In this document: positions 17,663-26,281 of the stretch, piece by piece | Position numbering within the stretch: position 1 is the stretch's first letter | Layout of the letters: every line of letters starts with the position of its first letter | From: Larkinella humicola | GTDB taxonomy: Bacteria; Bacteroidota; Bacteroidia; Cytophagales; Spirosomataceae | NCBI RefSeq assembly: GCF_008727875.1 | Contig: NZ_VTWS01000015.1 | Coordinates: 1-40,602 of the forward strand | Length of the DNA: 40,602 bases | Direction: 5' to 3' | The notes under the pieces: generated by a model | What the model saw: only the letters and a program-made list of their open reading frames with translations | Databases searched by the model: none | Told to the model about the DNA's origin: nothing | Program-made: the position numbers and the translations under genes

Positions 17663-17899
17663 AACCGCTTGTTTTTATGTTTCAGAAGCGAGTCCCCGTA
17701 ATGTACTCAATAGCCGGGGTTGTTGCGCTCTTTTGTAAGTAACCGGTTTGTTCCTGGAAGGGTTTTGCCGGATTGGATTAGTAACCTGTATACTAGCCAG
17801 ATGTCAGGATCAGCCGGTAAATGCAGGGATGTATCGCTTTCGGACATTTGGAACCATCCTGCCGGAACTCTAATTTTACCTGAACGCTTTTTTCTGCTC

Positions 17900-18505
17900 A
17901 TGCGCACGGTTGCTATTCTTCTTTTCAACGAAATTGAGGTGCTTGATTTTGCCGGGCCCTTCGAAGTCTTCGGGGTGGCCGGTCGGCACGACAATCCCAA
18001 ACCCTTCCGGGTCGTTACGGTGGCTGAACGCGGACCGGTGTATGCCCGCAATGGTCTCAGCCTAAATCCAACCTATCTGCTCAATGATCATCCGAAAGCC
18101 GATATCATTATTGTGCCGGGCGGAGGTGGTCAGCACGCAGACGGTACACCTTACGGCTCCAGGCGGGAAATGGACAACCCGGCGGTGCTGAACTGGGTTC
18201 GTCGGGCGGCTGCAAACGCCGAGCTCGTTCTGTCGGTTTGTACCGGATCTTTCATCCTCGGCAAAGCTGGGCTACTCGACGGTTTGGCCGCGACGACGCA
18301 TTTCCTGGCAGTTGATGGCATGCAAAAAGCCGCTCCAAGCACTGAACTGCGCCTTTCTGAACGGTATGTCGACAACGGAAAAATCATTACCTCGGCGGGA
18401 ATTTCAGCCGGTATTGATATGTCGCTGTACGTCGTCGGGCGGTTATTGGGTAAAGCCGTCGCCGAGGAGACGGCCCGGTATATGCAGTATGACAACTGGA
18501 AGTGA
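17900..18505 (+). CDS. DJ-1/PfpI family glutamine amidotransferase-like protein
   Basis: I place the start at the ATG giving MRTVAILLFNEIEVLDFAGP, the typical beginning of this family. The frame is open 60 codons further upstream but without family similarity. The 201-residue protein has the VPGGGGQH oxyanion region and the nucleophile elbow ELVLSVCTGSFILGKAGLLDG with its cysteine. ITSAGISAGIDMSLY follows. It resembles the ligand-binding half of GATase1-type AraC regulators (ThiJ/PfpI-like) but has no HTH domain. Candidate activities are isonitrile hydratase-like or glyoxalase-like chemistry. The sequence alone does not decide. Confidence 0.85.
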   Translation: MRTVAILLFNEIEVLDFAGPFEVFGVAGRHDNPKPFRVVTVAERGPVYARNGLSLNPTYLLNDHPKADIIIVPGGGGQHADGTPYGSRREMDNPAVLNWVRRAAANAELVLSVCTGSFILGKAGLLDGLAATTHFLAVDGMQKAAPSTELRLSERYVDNGKIITSAGISAGIDMSLYVVGRLLGKAVAEETARYMQYDNWK

Positions 18506-18708
18506 TGGTCCTGTAGGAGTTGTTTTTTCTCGGAACTCAATCACGACTGGGCCAACAGTCTGTCGGTTTCGGATGCAACGTGTCGTTTCCACTTTTCAAA
18601 TTGGATGTATGGGATTAACAATGCAGAAAAACGGCCAACCCTATACAGAGTCAGCCGTTCCGGGTGGATATAATCAGTCATTCGTAGTGTCGGTTGGGGC
18701 GATGCGCT

Positions 18709-19113
18709 TTAGTTAAAAGCCACCAGGCGGGAAACCGGACCCGCTTGTTGTTGGGTGCCGAGGGTCATTCCGTAGGTCGTGGTTTCGACACCATTGGTGA
18801 TGGCGATCTGGTAGATTCCGTCGGGCAGGGCACTGACGTCCAGCCGCAGCCGGGAAGCCTGGTGGCGTTTGCCAAATTGCTGGACGAAAAATTCGGCACC
18901 GGCCTTGTTGGTGAGCCGAACCATCACGGAGCCACCGCTTTCTTTGTTTAAAGCAATTTGAACTTTTCCTTCACGGGTGGTATAAATACTACTTTTAAAA
19001 GAGGCTACGTTTTTGGGCCGACCGATGGGCTTGTGGGCTTCAGCCAGAGAAGCAGAGACGGTAATCAACGTCAGGGTAAAGGCGACGAGCAGGGATTTGA
19101 TAAGCGTTTTCAT
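18709..19113 (-). CDS. Small exported protein with a T9SS-like beta-sheet tail
   Basis: The start is placed at MKTLIKSLLVAFTLTLITVS, a clear signal peptide cleaved near SLAEA. An upstream in-frame start would put 19 polar residues before it. The 134-residue product contains KVQIALNKESGGSVMVRLTN and LDVSALPDGIYQIAITNG. This is the beta-sandwich pattern seen in Por-type C-terminal domains, although the final GxxxxKK-like end is missing. No function is recognised. It is probably a periplasmic or surface protein. Confidence 0.65.
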   Translation of the reverse strand: MKTLIKSLLVAFTLTLITVSASLAEAHKPIGRPKNVASFKSSIYTTREGKVQIALNKESGGSVMVRLTNKAGAEFFVQQFGKRHQASRLRLDVSALPDGIYQIAITNGVETTTYGMTLGTQQQAGPVSRLVAFN

Positions 19114-19260
19114 GGCGTGTGAAGTTTTGGTTTGGTTATCCGGTTCGGATAGATCAAAGGTCGGCTTCAATGCCCGAAAAGGCTGTCACAAATGGGTCAA
19201 TGGCTGCTACTTTTGAGAAAGAGACCGGAGATGGGTACAAGGTGGCCGGAAGCCGGTGGT

Positions 19261-20472
19261 CTAAACCAGAAAACCCATGAATAGACCCGCAATGATCAGC
19301 ACGTAGGGTGGTATCCTGGTGTATTCGAGCAACAAAATCGTGACCACCACCACGACAACCGACAGTCCGTTTTCGGCCATGGGTTGAAAAAGGGAGATGG
19401 CCGCCGATGCCGTGAGTCCCGTGCTGGCGGCATTGATTCCTTCCAGCGAAGCCCGGACGGCGCGGTAGCGTTTCAATTGATTCCAGAACCGGTAAACGAA
19501 GAAGATCAGGAACGTGCCGGGCAGGAAAATACCGGCGGTGGCCGCAAAACCGCCCAGCAGTTGACCGCTCAGTCCGGCATCCCGCATGGACAGCACTCCG
19601 ATGTAGGAAGCAAACGAAAAAACCGGCCCCGGTGTAACCTGGACAATCGCCAAACCCGACAGAAATTCCTGCCGACTCAGGTAGTGCTTGAACTCGACGA
19701 ACTCATTGTAGAGCATGGGCGTCAGGACCTGCCCTCCGCCAAATACCAGACTGCCGTTGCGGTAAAAGTTTTCGAACAGCCGCAGGGGGAGTGATTTGGT
19801 GATGGCCCCCAGCGTAGCCGCAGCCAGCAGAACCCCGATCCAGAGGAAGAAGTTGGCCCACTGGATTTTAAACGGCGCTTTTTCCATCTTCTCGTGCTTT
19901 TTGTAGGCAAAAGCCGTGGCAAAACCGCCGGCTACCAGAACAATGGGTGTAATATAGGGCGACGGAAAGGCATAGGCCGTGAGAGCCGAGATAATGGCTA
20001 AAACCATACCCATCTGATTGAGAATCACCTTTTTGGCAATCCGGTAGCCAGCCACGATCAGAAAACCGACAGCCATGGGCTGAATAAACCGGGTAAAATT
20101 CAGTGAGATGGAGTTTTGTTGAACGTAATAAATGCCAATGGCCACCAGCGTCATGATCATCACACCCGGAAATGCCCAGACGATCAGGGTCAGGTACGCC
20201 AGGTTGGGGCCGCCAATTTTGAACCCGAGGGCCGTAACAGTTTGCGTGGACGTCGGGCCGGGCAACACCTGGCAGAGCGCATTCAGCTCCATCAGTTCGG
20301 CTTCGGTGAGGTAGCGACGTTTCGCCACAAACCGGTCGAGCATCATGGCCAGGTGGATCTGGGGGCCACCAAAGGTCGTACAGGCCAGAATCAGAACGTC
20401 TTTCAGAAATATAATGTACCGGATGCGCCTTACCGGAGCGATGGGAGAAAGGGTTGAAAGGTAAGAGGCCAT
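19261..20472 (-). CDS. chrA: Chromate transporter ChrA, two-domain
   Basis: A 403-residue membrane protein with two homologous CHR domains. The N-terminal domain has FGGPQIHLAMML and LCQVLPGPTSTQ. The C-terminal one has FGGGQVLTPML and IVQVTPGPVFS. These FGG and PGP motifs are diagnostic for the CHR family, which exports chromate from the cytoplasm. It stands alone here without a visible ChrB regulator. A second ChrA lies at 37989-39152 in a different gene context. The real substrate in this host could be another oxyanion. Confidence 0.9.
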   Translation of the reverse strand: MASYLSTLSPIAPVRRIRYIIFLKDVLILACTTFGGPQIHLAMMLDRFVAKRRYLTEAELMELNALCQVLPGPTSTQTVTALGFKIGGPNLAYLTLIVWAFPGVMIMTLVAIGIYYVQQNSISLNFTRFIQPMAVGFLIVAGYRIAKKVILNQMGMVLAIISALTAYAFPSPYITPIVLVAGGFATAFAYKKHEKMEKAPFKIQWANFFLWIGVLLAAATLGAITKSLPLRLFENFYRNGSLVFGGGQVLTPMLYNEFVEFKHYLSRQEFLSGLAIVQVTPGPVFSFASYIGVLSMRDAGLSGQLLGGFAATAGIFLPGTFLIFFVYRFWNQLKRYRAVRASLEGINAASTGLTASAAISLFQPMAENGLSVVVVVVTILLLEYTRIPPYVLIIAGLFMGFLV

Positions 20473-20580
20473 ACGGGAAGATCGTTATTCTGTCGTACCG
20501 TGATCCGGAAGAACACCGGCAAAGAGCTGGTCACGGTACGACAAAAACAAGCGGGTAACTTGAACGAAAGATACCAGAAT

Positions 20581-21537
20581 TTAACTCTTCTTCAAACCTA
20601 GTTCGCGTAAACGCTCATCCAGGAAAGCACCGGCGGTCATGTCTTCGTAAATCCTGGGGTTTTCGGTCGAAATGCAGCTTTCCAGCGAGCTTAGATCCAT
20701 GTCGCCCCGGGGGTGCATGAAAAACGGAATCGAATACCGGGGGCTGTTCATTTTTTCGCGGGGCGGATTCACCACGCGGTGGATGGTCGATTTCAGTTTG
20801 TGGTTCGTCAGCCGGTCGAGCATGTCGCCGACGTTGACAATGACCTGATCGGGGAGGGCGGTGATCGGAATCCATTTGCCGTCGCGACGCAACACTTCCA
20901 GGCCCTCGGCGCTGGCTCCCATCAGGAGCGTAATGAGGTTGATGTCGCCGTGCGCAGCGGCCCGAACGGCACCTTCCTGCACGAGATCGGGGTTCAGCGG
21001 GAAATAATGAATGGCGCGCAGAATGCTGTCGCCGTGGTCCACTTTATCCTCGAAATAGTCTTCCGGTAGTTCGAGATACAGGGCAATGGCCCGCAGCAGC
21101 GTTCGGCCTGCATTTTCGAGGGTTTGATAGGTGACGACGGTATTTTTTTTGAAATCGGGAAATTCGTCCGGAAAGACATTTTCCGGCATCCCGTTGATCG
21201 GCTCCGGTTGTCCGACGTGGTAGAATTCCTTCAGATCGGCTACTTTAAAGCCTTTCGCCGTTTCTTTATTCTTCCCTACGTATCCGCGCTGGCCGTGCAG
21301 CTCCGGAAATTCATATTTCTTCTTGGTCTCCTCGTCGGCCGAAAAAAACGCTTTGACCGAACTGTACAGATTGTCCGTCAGATCGTCGGTCAATCCGTGG
21401 TTTCGGATGGAAACAAAACCGATGTTGTTAAAAGCCGCTCCCAAATCCCGGACAAATTTGGCCTTCCGTTCCGGATCTCCGGCCTTGAAATCGGCCAGAT
21501 CCAACGACGGAATTTGGTCATACAGAATGTCGCTCAT
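20581..21537 (-). CDS. 2-oxoglutarate/Fe(II)-dependent oxygenase, isopenicillin N synthase-like
   Basis: A 318-residue soluble enzyme. The N-terminal DIOX_N region has NIGFVSIRNHGL. The catalytic jelly-roll carries the metal ligands of the HxD...H triad in AAHGDINLITLL and STIHRVVNPP. The 2-oxoglutarate-binding RxS follows in SPRYSIPFFMHP. Members hydroxylate, desaturate or cyclise small molecules, and the substrate cannot be deduced. A promoter box lies just upstream. The superoxide dismutase gene precedes it on the same strand, with a long hairpin between them. Confidence 0.88.
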   Translation of the reverse strand: MSDILYDQIPSLDLADFKAGDPERKAKFVRDLGAAFNNIGFVSIRNHGLTDDLTDNLYSSVKAFFSADEETKKKYEFPELHGQRGYVGKNKETAKGFKVADLKEFYHVGQPEPINGMPENVFPDEFPDFKKNTVVTYQTLENAGRTLLRAIALYLELPEDYFEDKVDHGDSILRAIHYFPLNPDLVQEGAVRAAAHGDINLITLLMGASAEGLEVLRRDGKWIPITALPDQVIVNVGDMLDRLTNHKLKSTIHRVVNPPREKMNSPRYSIPFFMHPRGDMDLSSLESCISTENPRIYEDMTAGAFLDERLRELGLKKS

Positions 21538-21567
21538 GTTGTTGATGTCCTCCGTTTAGTCAAGGCG

Positions 21568-21575
21568 CAAAGGTA
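21568..21575 (-). promoter_or_regulatory. Bacteroidota -7 box of the oxygenase gene
   Basis: On the minus strand the bases read TACCTTTG, matching TAnnTTTG, 31 bp before the ATG. The box overlaps the edge of the 36-bp hairpin arm (21572-21607), so transcript termination and promoter access could interfere. Confidence 0.55.
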
Positions 21576-21665
21576 GTAAAAAAGGCATTTGAGCCTACCG
21601 GTTTTTAGGAATGTATACTGTACACACGCTAAAAACCGGTAGGCTCAGATGTCTTTTTTACTACC
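21572..21665. terminator. Long hairpin between superoxide dismutase and oxygenase genes
   Basis: Arms 21572-21607 and 21630-21665 (36 bp each) pair with two mismatches around a 22-bp loop. The right arm begins at the base next to the superoxide dismutase stop codon. The core is CCGGTTTTTA/TAAAAACCGG, and T-rich tracts occur in both directions. The most likely role is a terminator for the dismutase. A dispersed palindromic element is the alternative. Confidence 0.75.
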
Positions 21666-22376
21666 TTAAGCTTTCATGGCTGCATTATACAACTCGTTGA
21701 CTTTCGCCCAGTTAACCACGTTCCAGAACGCGGCAACGTAATCGGGACGGCGGTTTTGGTATTTCAGGTAGTAGGCATGTTCCCAGACGTCGAGGGCCAG
21801 AATGGGTGTGCCTTTTTTCTCGGCCAGGGCCATCAGCGGATTGTCCTGATTGGGAGTAGAAACGATGTCGATGCTTTGACCGTTGACGATCAGCCACACC
21901 CAGCCGGAACCGAAGCGGCCCGTTGCGGCTTTGCCCCACTCTTCCTTGAGCTTATCGAAGGAACCATACTTTTTGGTGATGGCTTCGGACAGATTGCCGG
22001 AAGGCTGTTTGCCGCCAGTAGCACCGAGAATGTTCCAGAAAAACGTGTGATTCCAGTGACCTCCCCCGTTGTTCCGGATGGCCGCAGGGGTGCTGCTGTC
22101 CACTTTTTTTACCAGTTCGTCAATGGACATAGATGCCATCGGGGAGCCAGCGACGGCTTTGTTCAGGTTATCGACATACGCTTTATGGTGTTTGCCGTGG
22201 TGTATTTCCATCGTTTGCTTGTCGATGTGCGGTTCCAGCGCACCCGAGTCGAAGGGGAGCGGAGCCAGTTTGAAGGGCCCTTCGGCCTGGAACGAGCCGG
22301 CAAAGGCCGACGACTGGAGGGCTTTCAGGGTAAGGACGCTTCCAAATGCTACTTTCAAAAACTCACTGCGATTCAT
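21666..22376 (-). CDS. Exported superoxide dismutase, Mn/Fe family
   Basis: The start is the ATG giving [12 protein letters not shown]; the TTG two codons earlier is less likely. The 236-residue protein has an N-terminal export segment (about 1-27, MNRSEFLK resembling a degenerate Tat motif with a single Arg). The full Mn/Fe SOD fold follows. Metal ligands are visible in [24 protein letters not shown] and [15 protein letters not shown]. Residue context (GGGHWNH) favours manganese. It converts superoxide to peroxide and oxygen, here probably in the periplasm. This distinguishes it from the usual cytoplasmic copy. Confidence 0.93.
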   Translation of the reverse strand: MNRSEFLKVAFGSVLTLKALQSSAFAGSFQAEGPFKLAPLPFDSGALEPHIDKQTMEIHHGKHHKAYVDNLNKAVAGSPMASMSIDELVKKVDSSTPAAIRNNGGGHWNHTFFWNILGATGGKQPSGNLSEAITKKYGSFDKLKEEWGKAATGRFGSGWVWLIVNGQSIDIVSTPNQDNPLMALAEKKGTPILALDVWEHAYYLKYQNRRPDYVAAFWNVVNWAKVNELYNAAMKA

Positions 22377-22576
22377 ATCCAAATGGTTTGAGGTGAGATA
22401 CCCGGTTTGTTGGAAAACACGCCCGAAACGGCAATGTTTTCATGATTCGCAAAGAAAGCGACTTTTTTGTAACAAACGGCACGGAATTCGGTTTCCGTTC
22501 GCTCAAGAGTCAGAATCCGATGCCAATGAAAAAGGGGAAGTTTCGTAGTATTGCGTTCCAGTAAACAACTCCTGAG

Positions 22577-23536
22577 ATGAATCGTTTTTCGTTCCTGCTC
22601 CTGGCGGCCTTTTCGGTTGCCATTAGTTGCTGCGTGAAGCCCAAAGCCTATTCGCCGGCCACCGGTCGCCTTCGTACTGTCGCACTTCCCACTTCATCCG
22701 CCCAGATCGAGCGTGGTCGTTATCTCACCAATCACGTGGCCGTTTGTCTGGATTGCCATTCCAAACGGGATTATGCCCGGCTAACGGGGCCGGTTGTGCC
22801 GGGAACGCTCGGGGGCGGGGGAGCCGAATTTGGCAAAAATTACGGATTGCCGGGGACATATTATGCCAAAAACATCACGCCGTTTGCGCTGAAAAACTGG
22901 AGCGATATGGAACTGTTGCTGGCGATGACGGCGGGCGTTTCGAAAAACGGAAAACCGCTGTTTCCGTTGATGCCCTACACCAATTACGGGAAAATGGACG
23001 AAAGCGATGCCCGGTCAATTCTGGCTTATTTGCGGACGCTGGAGCCGGTGCAAAATACCGTACCCGAATCAAAACCGGCTGCACCGATCAAACTGGCGAT
23101 GAGAATGATGCCCCACAAAGCCCGGTTTCAGACAATGCCCGTAGAAAAAACCGGGGTGGAATACGGAAAATATCTGGTTACGATGGCGGGCTGTGCCGAC
23201 TGCCACACGCGCCGGGGGATGGGCGGGGTAACGAAAAAAGCCGCTTTTGCGGGGGGGACAGAAATCAAACTGACGAATGGTGTTCTTCGGACGGCCAACA
23301 TCACCCCTGATCCGGAAACCGGCATCGGAACCTGGACGAAAGCCGCTTTCATCGCCCGGTTTAAAACCTACGACCCGGCTACCTTCAAAGCACCCGACGT
23401 GGGGGATGGGTATGCCAGCGTTATGCCGTGGTCGATGTATGCCGGGATGTCGGAGCAGGATTTGGGGGCAATTTATGATTACCTGAAAACCGTAAAACCG
23501 GTAAAGAAAAAAGTGGCCGTTTTTACTCGTACGTAA
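22577..23536 (+). CDS. Dihaem c-type cytochrome lipoprotein
   Basis: A 319-residue exported protein. The signal segment ends in AISCC, a lipobox, so it is likely lipid-anchored. Two haem-binding motifs are present: CLDCH (57-61) and CADCH (206-210). They lie in two cytochrome-c domains, each with a candidate Met ligand (FPLMPYTNY and SVMPWSMY). The pairing and lengths resemble the electron-transfer subunits of periplasmic dehydrogenases. No dehydrogenase gene is adjacent. Its 3' end overlaps the convergent recR by 14 bp. Confidence 0.87.
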   Translation: MNRFSFLLLAAFSVAISCCVKPKAYSPATGRLRTVALPTSSAQIERGRYLTNHVAVCLDCHSKRDYARLTGPVVPGTLGGGGAEFGKNYGLPGTYYAKNITPFALKNWSDMELLLAMTAGVSKNGKPLFPLMPYTNYGKMDESDARSILAYLRTLEPVQNTVPESKPAAPIKLAMRMMPHKARFQTMPVEKTGVEYGKYLVTMAGCADCHTRRGMGGVTKKAAFAGGTEIKLTNGVLRTANITPDPETGIGTWTKAAFIARFKTYDPATFKAPDVGDGYASVMPWSMYAGMSEQDLGAIYDYLKTVKPVKKKVAVFTRT

Positions 23537-24134
23537 TCCGGCTCAGAATACTCCGGCCCAGGGTTACTTCATCGGCGTACTCGAGGTCACCGCCAATCGG
23601 AACTCCGCGGGCAATCGTGGAGATTTTAACGGAAAATCCTTTGAGTTTTTTCTGGAGGTAAAAAGCCGTCGTGTCGCCCTCCATCGTTGGGCTGAGGGCC
23701 AGAATGATTTCTTTGACCGCGTCGCTGTCGGGATGCCGGAGCCGGTCGATCAGCGATTCGATTTTTAAGTCGCTGGGGCCAACGCCCTCGACGGGCGAGA
23801 TGATGCCGCCCAGCACGTGGTACATGCCTTTGTATTGCGCCGTGTTTTCGATGGCGAGCACATCGCGGGTATCTTCCACAACGCAGATCAGCGAACGGTC
23901 GCGTTTGTGGCTGGCGCAAATACCGCACAGGTCGTGGTCCGAGAGGTTGTGGCACTTTCGGCAGTGCTTCACCTTCGACCGCATGGCGATCAGGGTTTCC
24001 GCCAGACTTTTCGTTTGTTCTTCATCCCGCTTCAACAAGTGCAAAACCAGCCGGAGTGCAGTTTTTTTACCAATTCCCGGCAATTTGGACACTTCGTTGA
24101 CCGCGTCTTCTATTAATTTGGAAGGAAACTCCAA
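23523..24134 (-). CDS. recR: Recombination mediator protein RecR
   Basis: A 203-residue protein with all RecR elements. An HhH near the N-terminus reads LPGIGKKTALRLVLHLL. A four-cysteine zinc finger reads CRKCHNLSDHDLCGIC. A Toprim domain contains LICVVEDTRDVLAIE, and a Walker-like C-terminal region follows. With RecF/RecO it loads RecA at gaps. The only usable start is TTG at 24134, because an in-frame stop occurs three codons upstream. The space before it is occupied by a palindrome. The encoded N-terminus EFPSKLIEDAVNEVSKLPG looks complete for the family. Confidence 0.95.
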   Translation of the reverse strand: MEFPSKLIEDAVNEVSKLPGIGKKTALRLVLHLLKRDEEQTKSLAETLIAMRSKVKHCRKCHNLSDHDLCGICASHKRDRSLICVVEDTRDVLAIENTAQYKGMYHVLGGIISPVEGVGPSDLKIESLIDRLRHPDSDAVKEIILALSPTMEGDTTAFYLQKKLKGFSVKISTIARGVPIGGDLEYADEVTLGRSILSRITYE

Positions 24135-24138
24135 GGTT

Positions 24139-24239
24139 AGTTAAGAGTTATGAGTGAGGAGTTAAGAGTTAGGAGGGAGGAATTTTGGGCGCCAGTGCGG
24201 GCGCCCAAACTCTTCACTCATAATTCTTAACTCTTAACT
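24139..24239. repeat. Long intergenic palindrome 2 between clpS and recR
   Basis: The ends match as AGTTAAGAGTTA and its complement, with further paired blocks (TATGAGTGA). The strong centre TTGGGCGC/GCGCCCAA lies at 24186-24208. The arms contain indels, so the stem is imperfect. It fills the whole space between the clpS stop and the TTG start of recR. Repeated GAGTTAAGAGTTA motifs suggest it grew by short duplications. Confidence 0.8.
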
Positions 24240-24516
24240 ATTTAAGGACTTCAGCGGAAATGCCTCTCCGGCAGATTTCGTTTCGTTTGGGGACCAGTTC
24301 TTCCCACGAGCCATTTTTGACCCGGCATTTTCCTTTGTGATGGATGATGATGGTGCACTGCTCAGCCTGTTCGGCCGTGTGGTCGCAGACATCGATCAGC
24401 GTGTCAATGACGTGATCGAATGTATTCACATCGTCATTGAAGACCACCAGATTATACAGGTCGGTATCAACAACTTCTTCCAATACCTCGACGTCATTTT
24501 CTTCGAACGGTTGCAT
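24238..24516 (-). CDS. clpS: ClpS, ClpAP/ClpCP adaptor protein
   Basis: A 92-residue protein with the ClpS core: LYNLVVFNDDVNTFDHVIDTL, then HHKGKCRVKNGSWEELVPKR, and a conserved C-terminal ISAEV. ClpS delivers N-degron substrates to ClpA-type unfoldases. The N-terminus has an acidic extension. A TAAATTTG box lies 26 bp upstream of the ATG. The gene is co-directional with recR, so the two could be one transcript interrupted by the palindrome. Confidence 0.92.
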   Translation of the reverse strand: MQPFEENDVEVLEEVVDTDLYNLVVFNDDVNTFDHVIDTLIDVCDHTAEQAEQCTIIIHHKGKCRVKNGSWEELVPKRNEICRRGISAEVLK

Positions 24517-24541
24517 TACACGAATTTTCTTGTTTGTTTAG

Positions 24542-24549
24542 CAAATTTA
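24542..24549 (-). promoter_or_regulatory. Bacteroidota -7 box of clpS
   Basis: The minus strand reads TAAATTTG, an exact TAnnTTTG match, 26 bp before the clpS ATG. No good TTTG was seen at the -33 position. Confidence 0.5.
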
Positions 24550-24649
24550 CGAAAATTTGGCCGCTTTTGCCACGCTTTATTCATCCGTGGAATAACAAAA
24601 CCTCCAGAATAATAACCCATTGTTTACTTAAAAAGTTGCCCCACACGGT

Positions 24650-26113
24650 ATGAATCCCAACATCGCGTTAACGATTCTGATTGCTTATTTTGCCATGTTG
24701 ATCACGGTTTCCTGGTATACTTCCCGAGGAGCCGATACCAATACCTTCTTTACCGCTAACCGCCAGACCCCCTGGTATTTAGTCGCCTTCGCCATGATCG
24801 GTACATCCCTCTCCGGGGTCACCTTCATTTCGGTGCCGGGCGCGGTTGGCAGCAAGGCGTTTTCGTACTTTCAGGTAATCCTGGGGAACGTTGTCGGATA
24901 CTACATCATCGCGACGGTGTTGATGCCGTTGTATTACCGGATGAACCTGATTTCGATTTACGGGTACCTGGAAAAACGGTTTGGTTTCTGGTCGTACAAA
25001 ACCGGGGCGGGTTTCTTTCTGCTGGCCCGGACGGTTGGGTCGGCCATCCGGCTCTACATTGCGGCCGGGGTGTTGCAGATTGCCATCTTCGACAGCTTCG
25101 GGATTCCGTTCGAAGTGTCGGTGGCCATCACCATTTTGCTGATCTGGCTCTACACGTTCAAAGGGGGCGTAAAAACCATCATCGTCACGGACACGCTCCA
25201 GACCACGTTTCTGGTCACGGCGGTGATTCTGACGATCATCCTGATTTCGAGCGATCTGGGGATGGGCTTCGGCGAAATGGTGTCGACAATTGCGAAGAGT
25301 GATTATTCCCAAATCTTTTTCTGGGACGCCAACGATCCGAAAAACTTCTTCAAGCAATTTATTTCCGGAATTTTCATCGCCATTGTCATGACCGGGCTGG
25401 ACCAGGACCTGATGCAGAAAAACCTGACCTGCAAGAACATCGGAGAGGCTCAGAAAAACATGTACTGGTTTACCGGAACGTTCTCCGTCGTCGTTTTTCT
25501 GTTCCTGTCGTTGGGTGCGTTGCTGTACATTTATGCCACAACCAAAGGCATTGCCATTCCGGCCAAAACCGATGACCTCTACCCGTTGCTGGCCCTCAAT
25601 CATTTCGGAATGGTGGTTGGCATTACGTTTCTACTGGGCATTACAGCCGCCACCTACGCCAGTTCTGACTCCGCCCTGACCGCCCTGACCACATCGTTTT
25701 GCATCGACTTCATGAACGTGGAAGGCCGTCCGGAAATCGAGCGGGCGCGCATCAAGCACTGGGTTCACATCGGTTTTTCCGTGCTGTTTTTTGTGGTTAT
25801 CATCATCTTCAACCGCCTGAACAGCCAGGATGTGGTGACGGCGGTTTTCGATCTGGCGGGCTACACCTACGGCCCTTTGCTGGGGTTGTATGCCTTCGGA
25901 TTATTCACCAACCGCCCCGTGCGCGATGGGCTGGTCCCTCTGATCTGTGTTGCGTCTCCACTGTTGACGTTGTTCATCAACAACCATTCAGTCGAGTGGT
26001 TCAATGGCTACAAATTCGGCTTCGAACGACTGGTTCTCAACGGCTTAATTACCTTCCTCGGCCTCTGGGCGGTTTCGCGGAAATGGACCGTGAATGATCC
26101 GGCCGCAGCGTGA
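24650..26113 (+). CDS. Sodium:solute symporter (SSS family)
   Basis: A 487-residue integral membrane protein with about 13 hydrophobic segments. The family core includes GTSLSGVTFISVPG in the first helices, a sodium-site region TYASSDSALTALTTSFCIDF, and TFKGGVKTIIVTDTLQT. SSS proteins import sugars, amino acids or sialic-acid-type solutes with sodium. The substrate here is not evident, and no catabolic gene is adjacent apart from the convergent oxidase at 26282. Confidence 0.9.
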   Translation: MNPNIALTILIAYFAMLITVSWYTSRGADTNTFFTANRQTPWYLVAFAMIGTSLSGVTFISVPGAVGSKAFSYFQVILGNVVGYYIIATVLMPLYYRMNLISIYGYLEKRFGFWSYKTGAGFFLLARTVGSAIRLYIAAGVLQIAIFDSFGIPFEVSVAITILLIWLYTFKGGVKTIIVTDTLQTTFLVTAVILTIILISSDLGMGFGEMVSTIAKSDYSQIFFWDANDPKNFFKQFISGIFIAIVMTGLDQDLMQKNLTCKNIGEAQKNMYWFTGTFSVVVFLFLSLGALLYIYATTKGIAIPAKTDDLYPLLALNHFGMVVGITFLLGITAATYASSDSALTALTTSFCIDFMNVEGRPEIERARIKHWVHIGFSVLFFVVIIIFNRLNSQDVVTAVFDLAGYTYGPLLGLYAFGLFTNRPVRDGLVPLICVASPLLTLFINNHSVEWFNGYKFGFERLVLNGLITFLGLWAVSRKWTVNDPAAA

Positions 26114-26136
26114 TCGGTATACGGTTTACGGTATTC

Positions 26137-26275
26137 GGTTTACGGTGGCTGACGCATTGGCCCCTAAATCCCCTAAAGGACGGTCGGCCGCTGCCGGACT
26201 TTTCGCATCTGGATTAAGCTACGTCCAAGTCCCCTTTAGGGGATTTAGGGGCCAATGCGTCAGCCATCGTAAACC
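26137..26275. repeat. Long intergenic palindrome 3
   Basis: Arms 26137-26179 and 26233-26275 (43 bp) are reverse complements with one mismatch. They surround a 53-bp centre that can itself pair (GGACTT...AAGTCC). The arms contain GGCCCCTAAATCCCCTAAAG. The element lies between the symporter and the convergent oxidase, so it could serve as a bidirectional terminator or be a small MITE-like element. Confidence 0.92.
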
Positions 26276-26281
26276 ATACAT

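Noticed and set aside
18506-18708. Possible small gene after the DJ-1 gene
   Set aside because: The open frame on the plus strand has no start signal, no family resemblance and partly overlaps the next gene in antisense.
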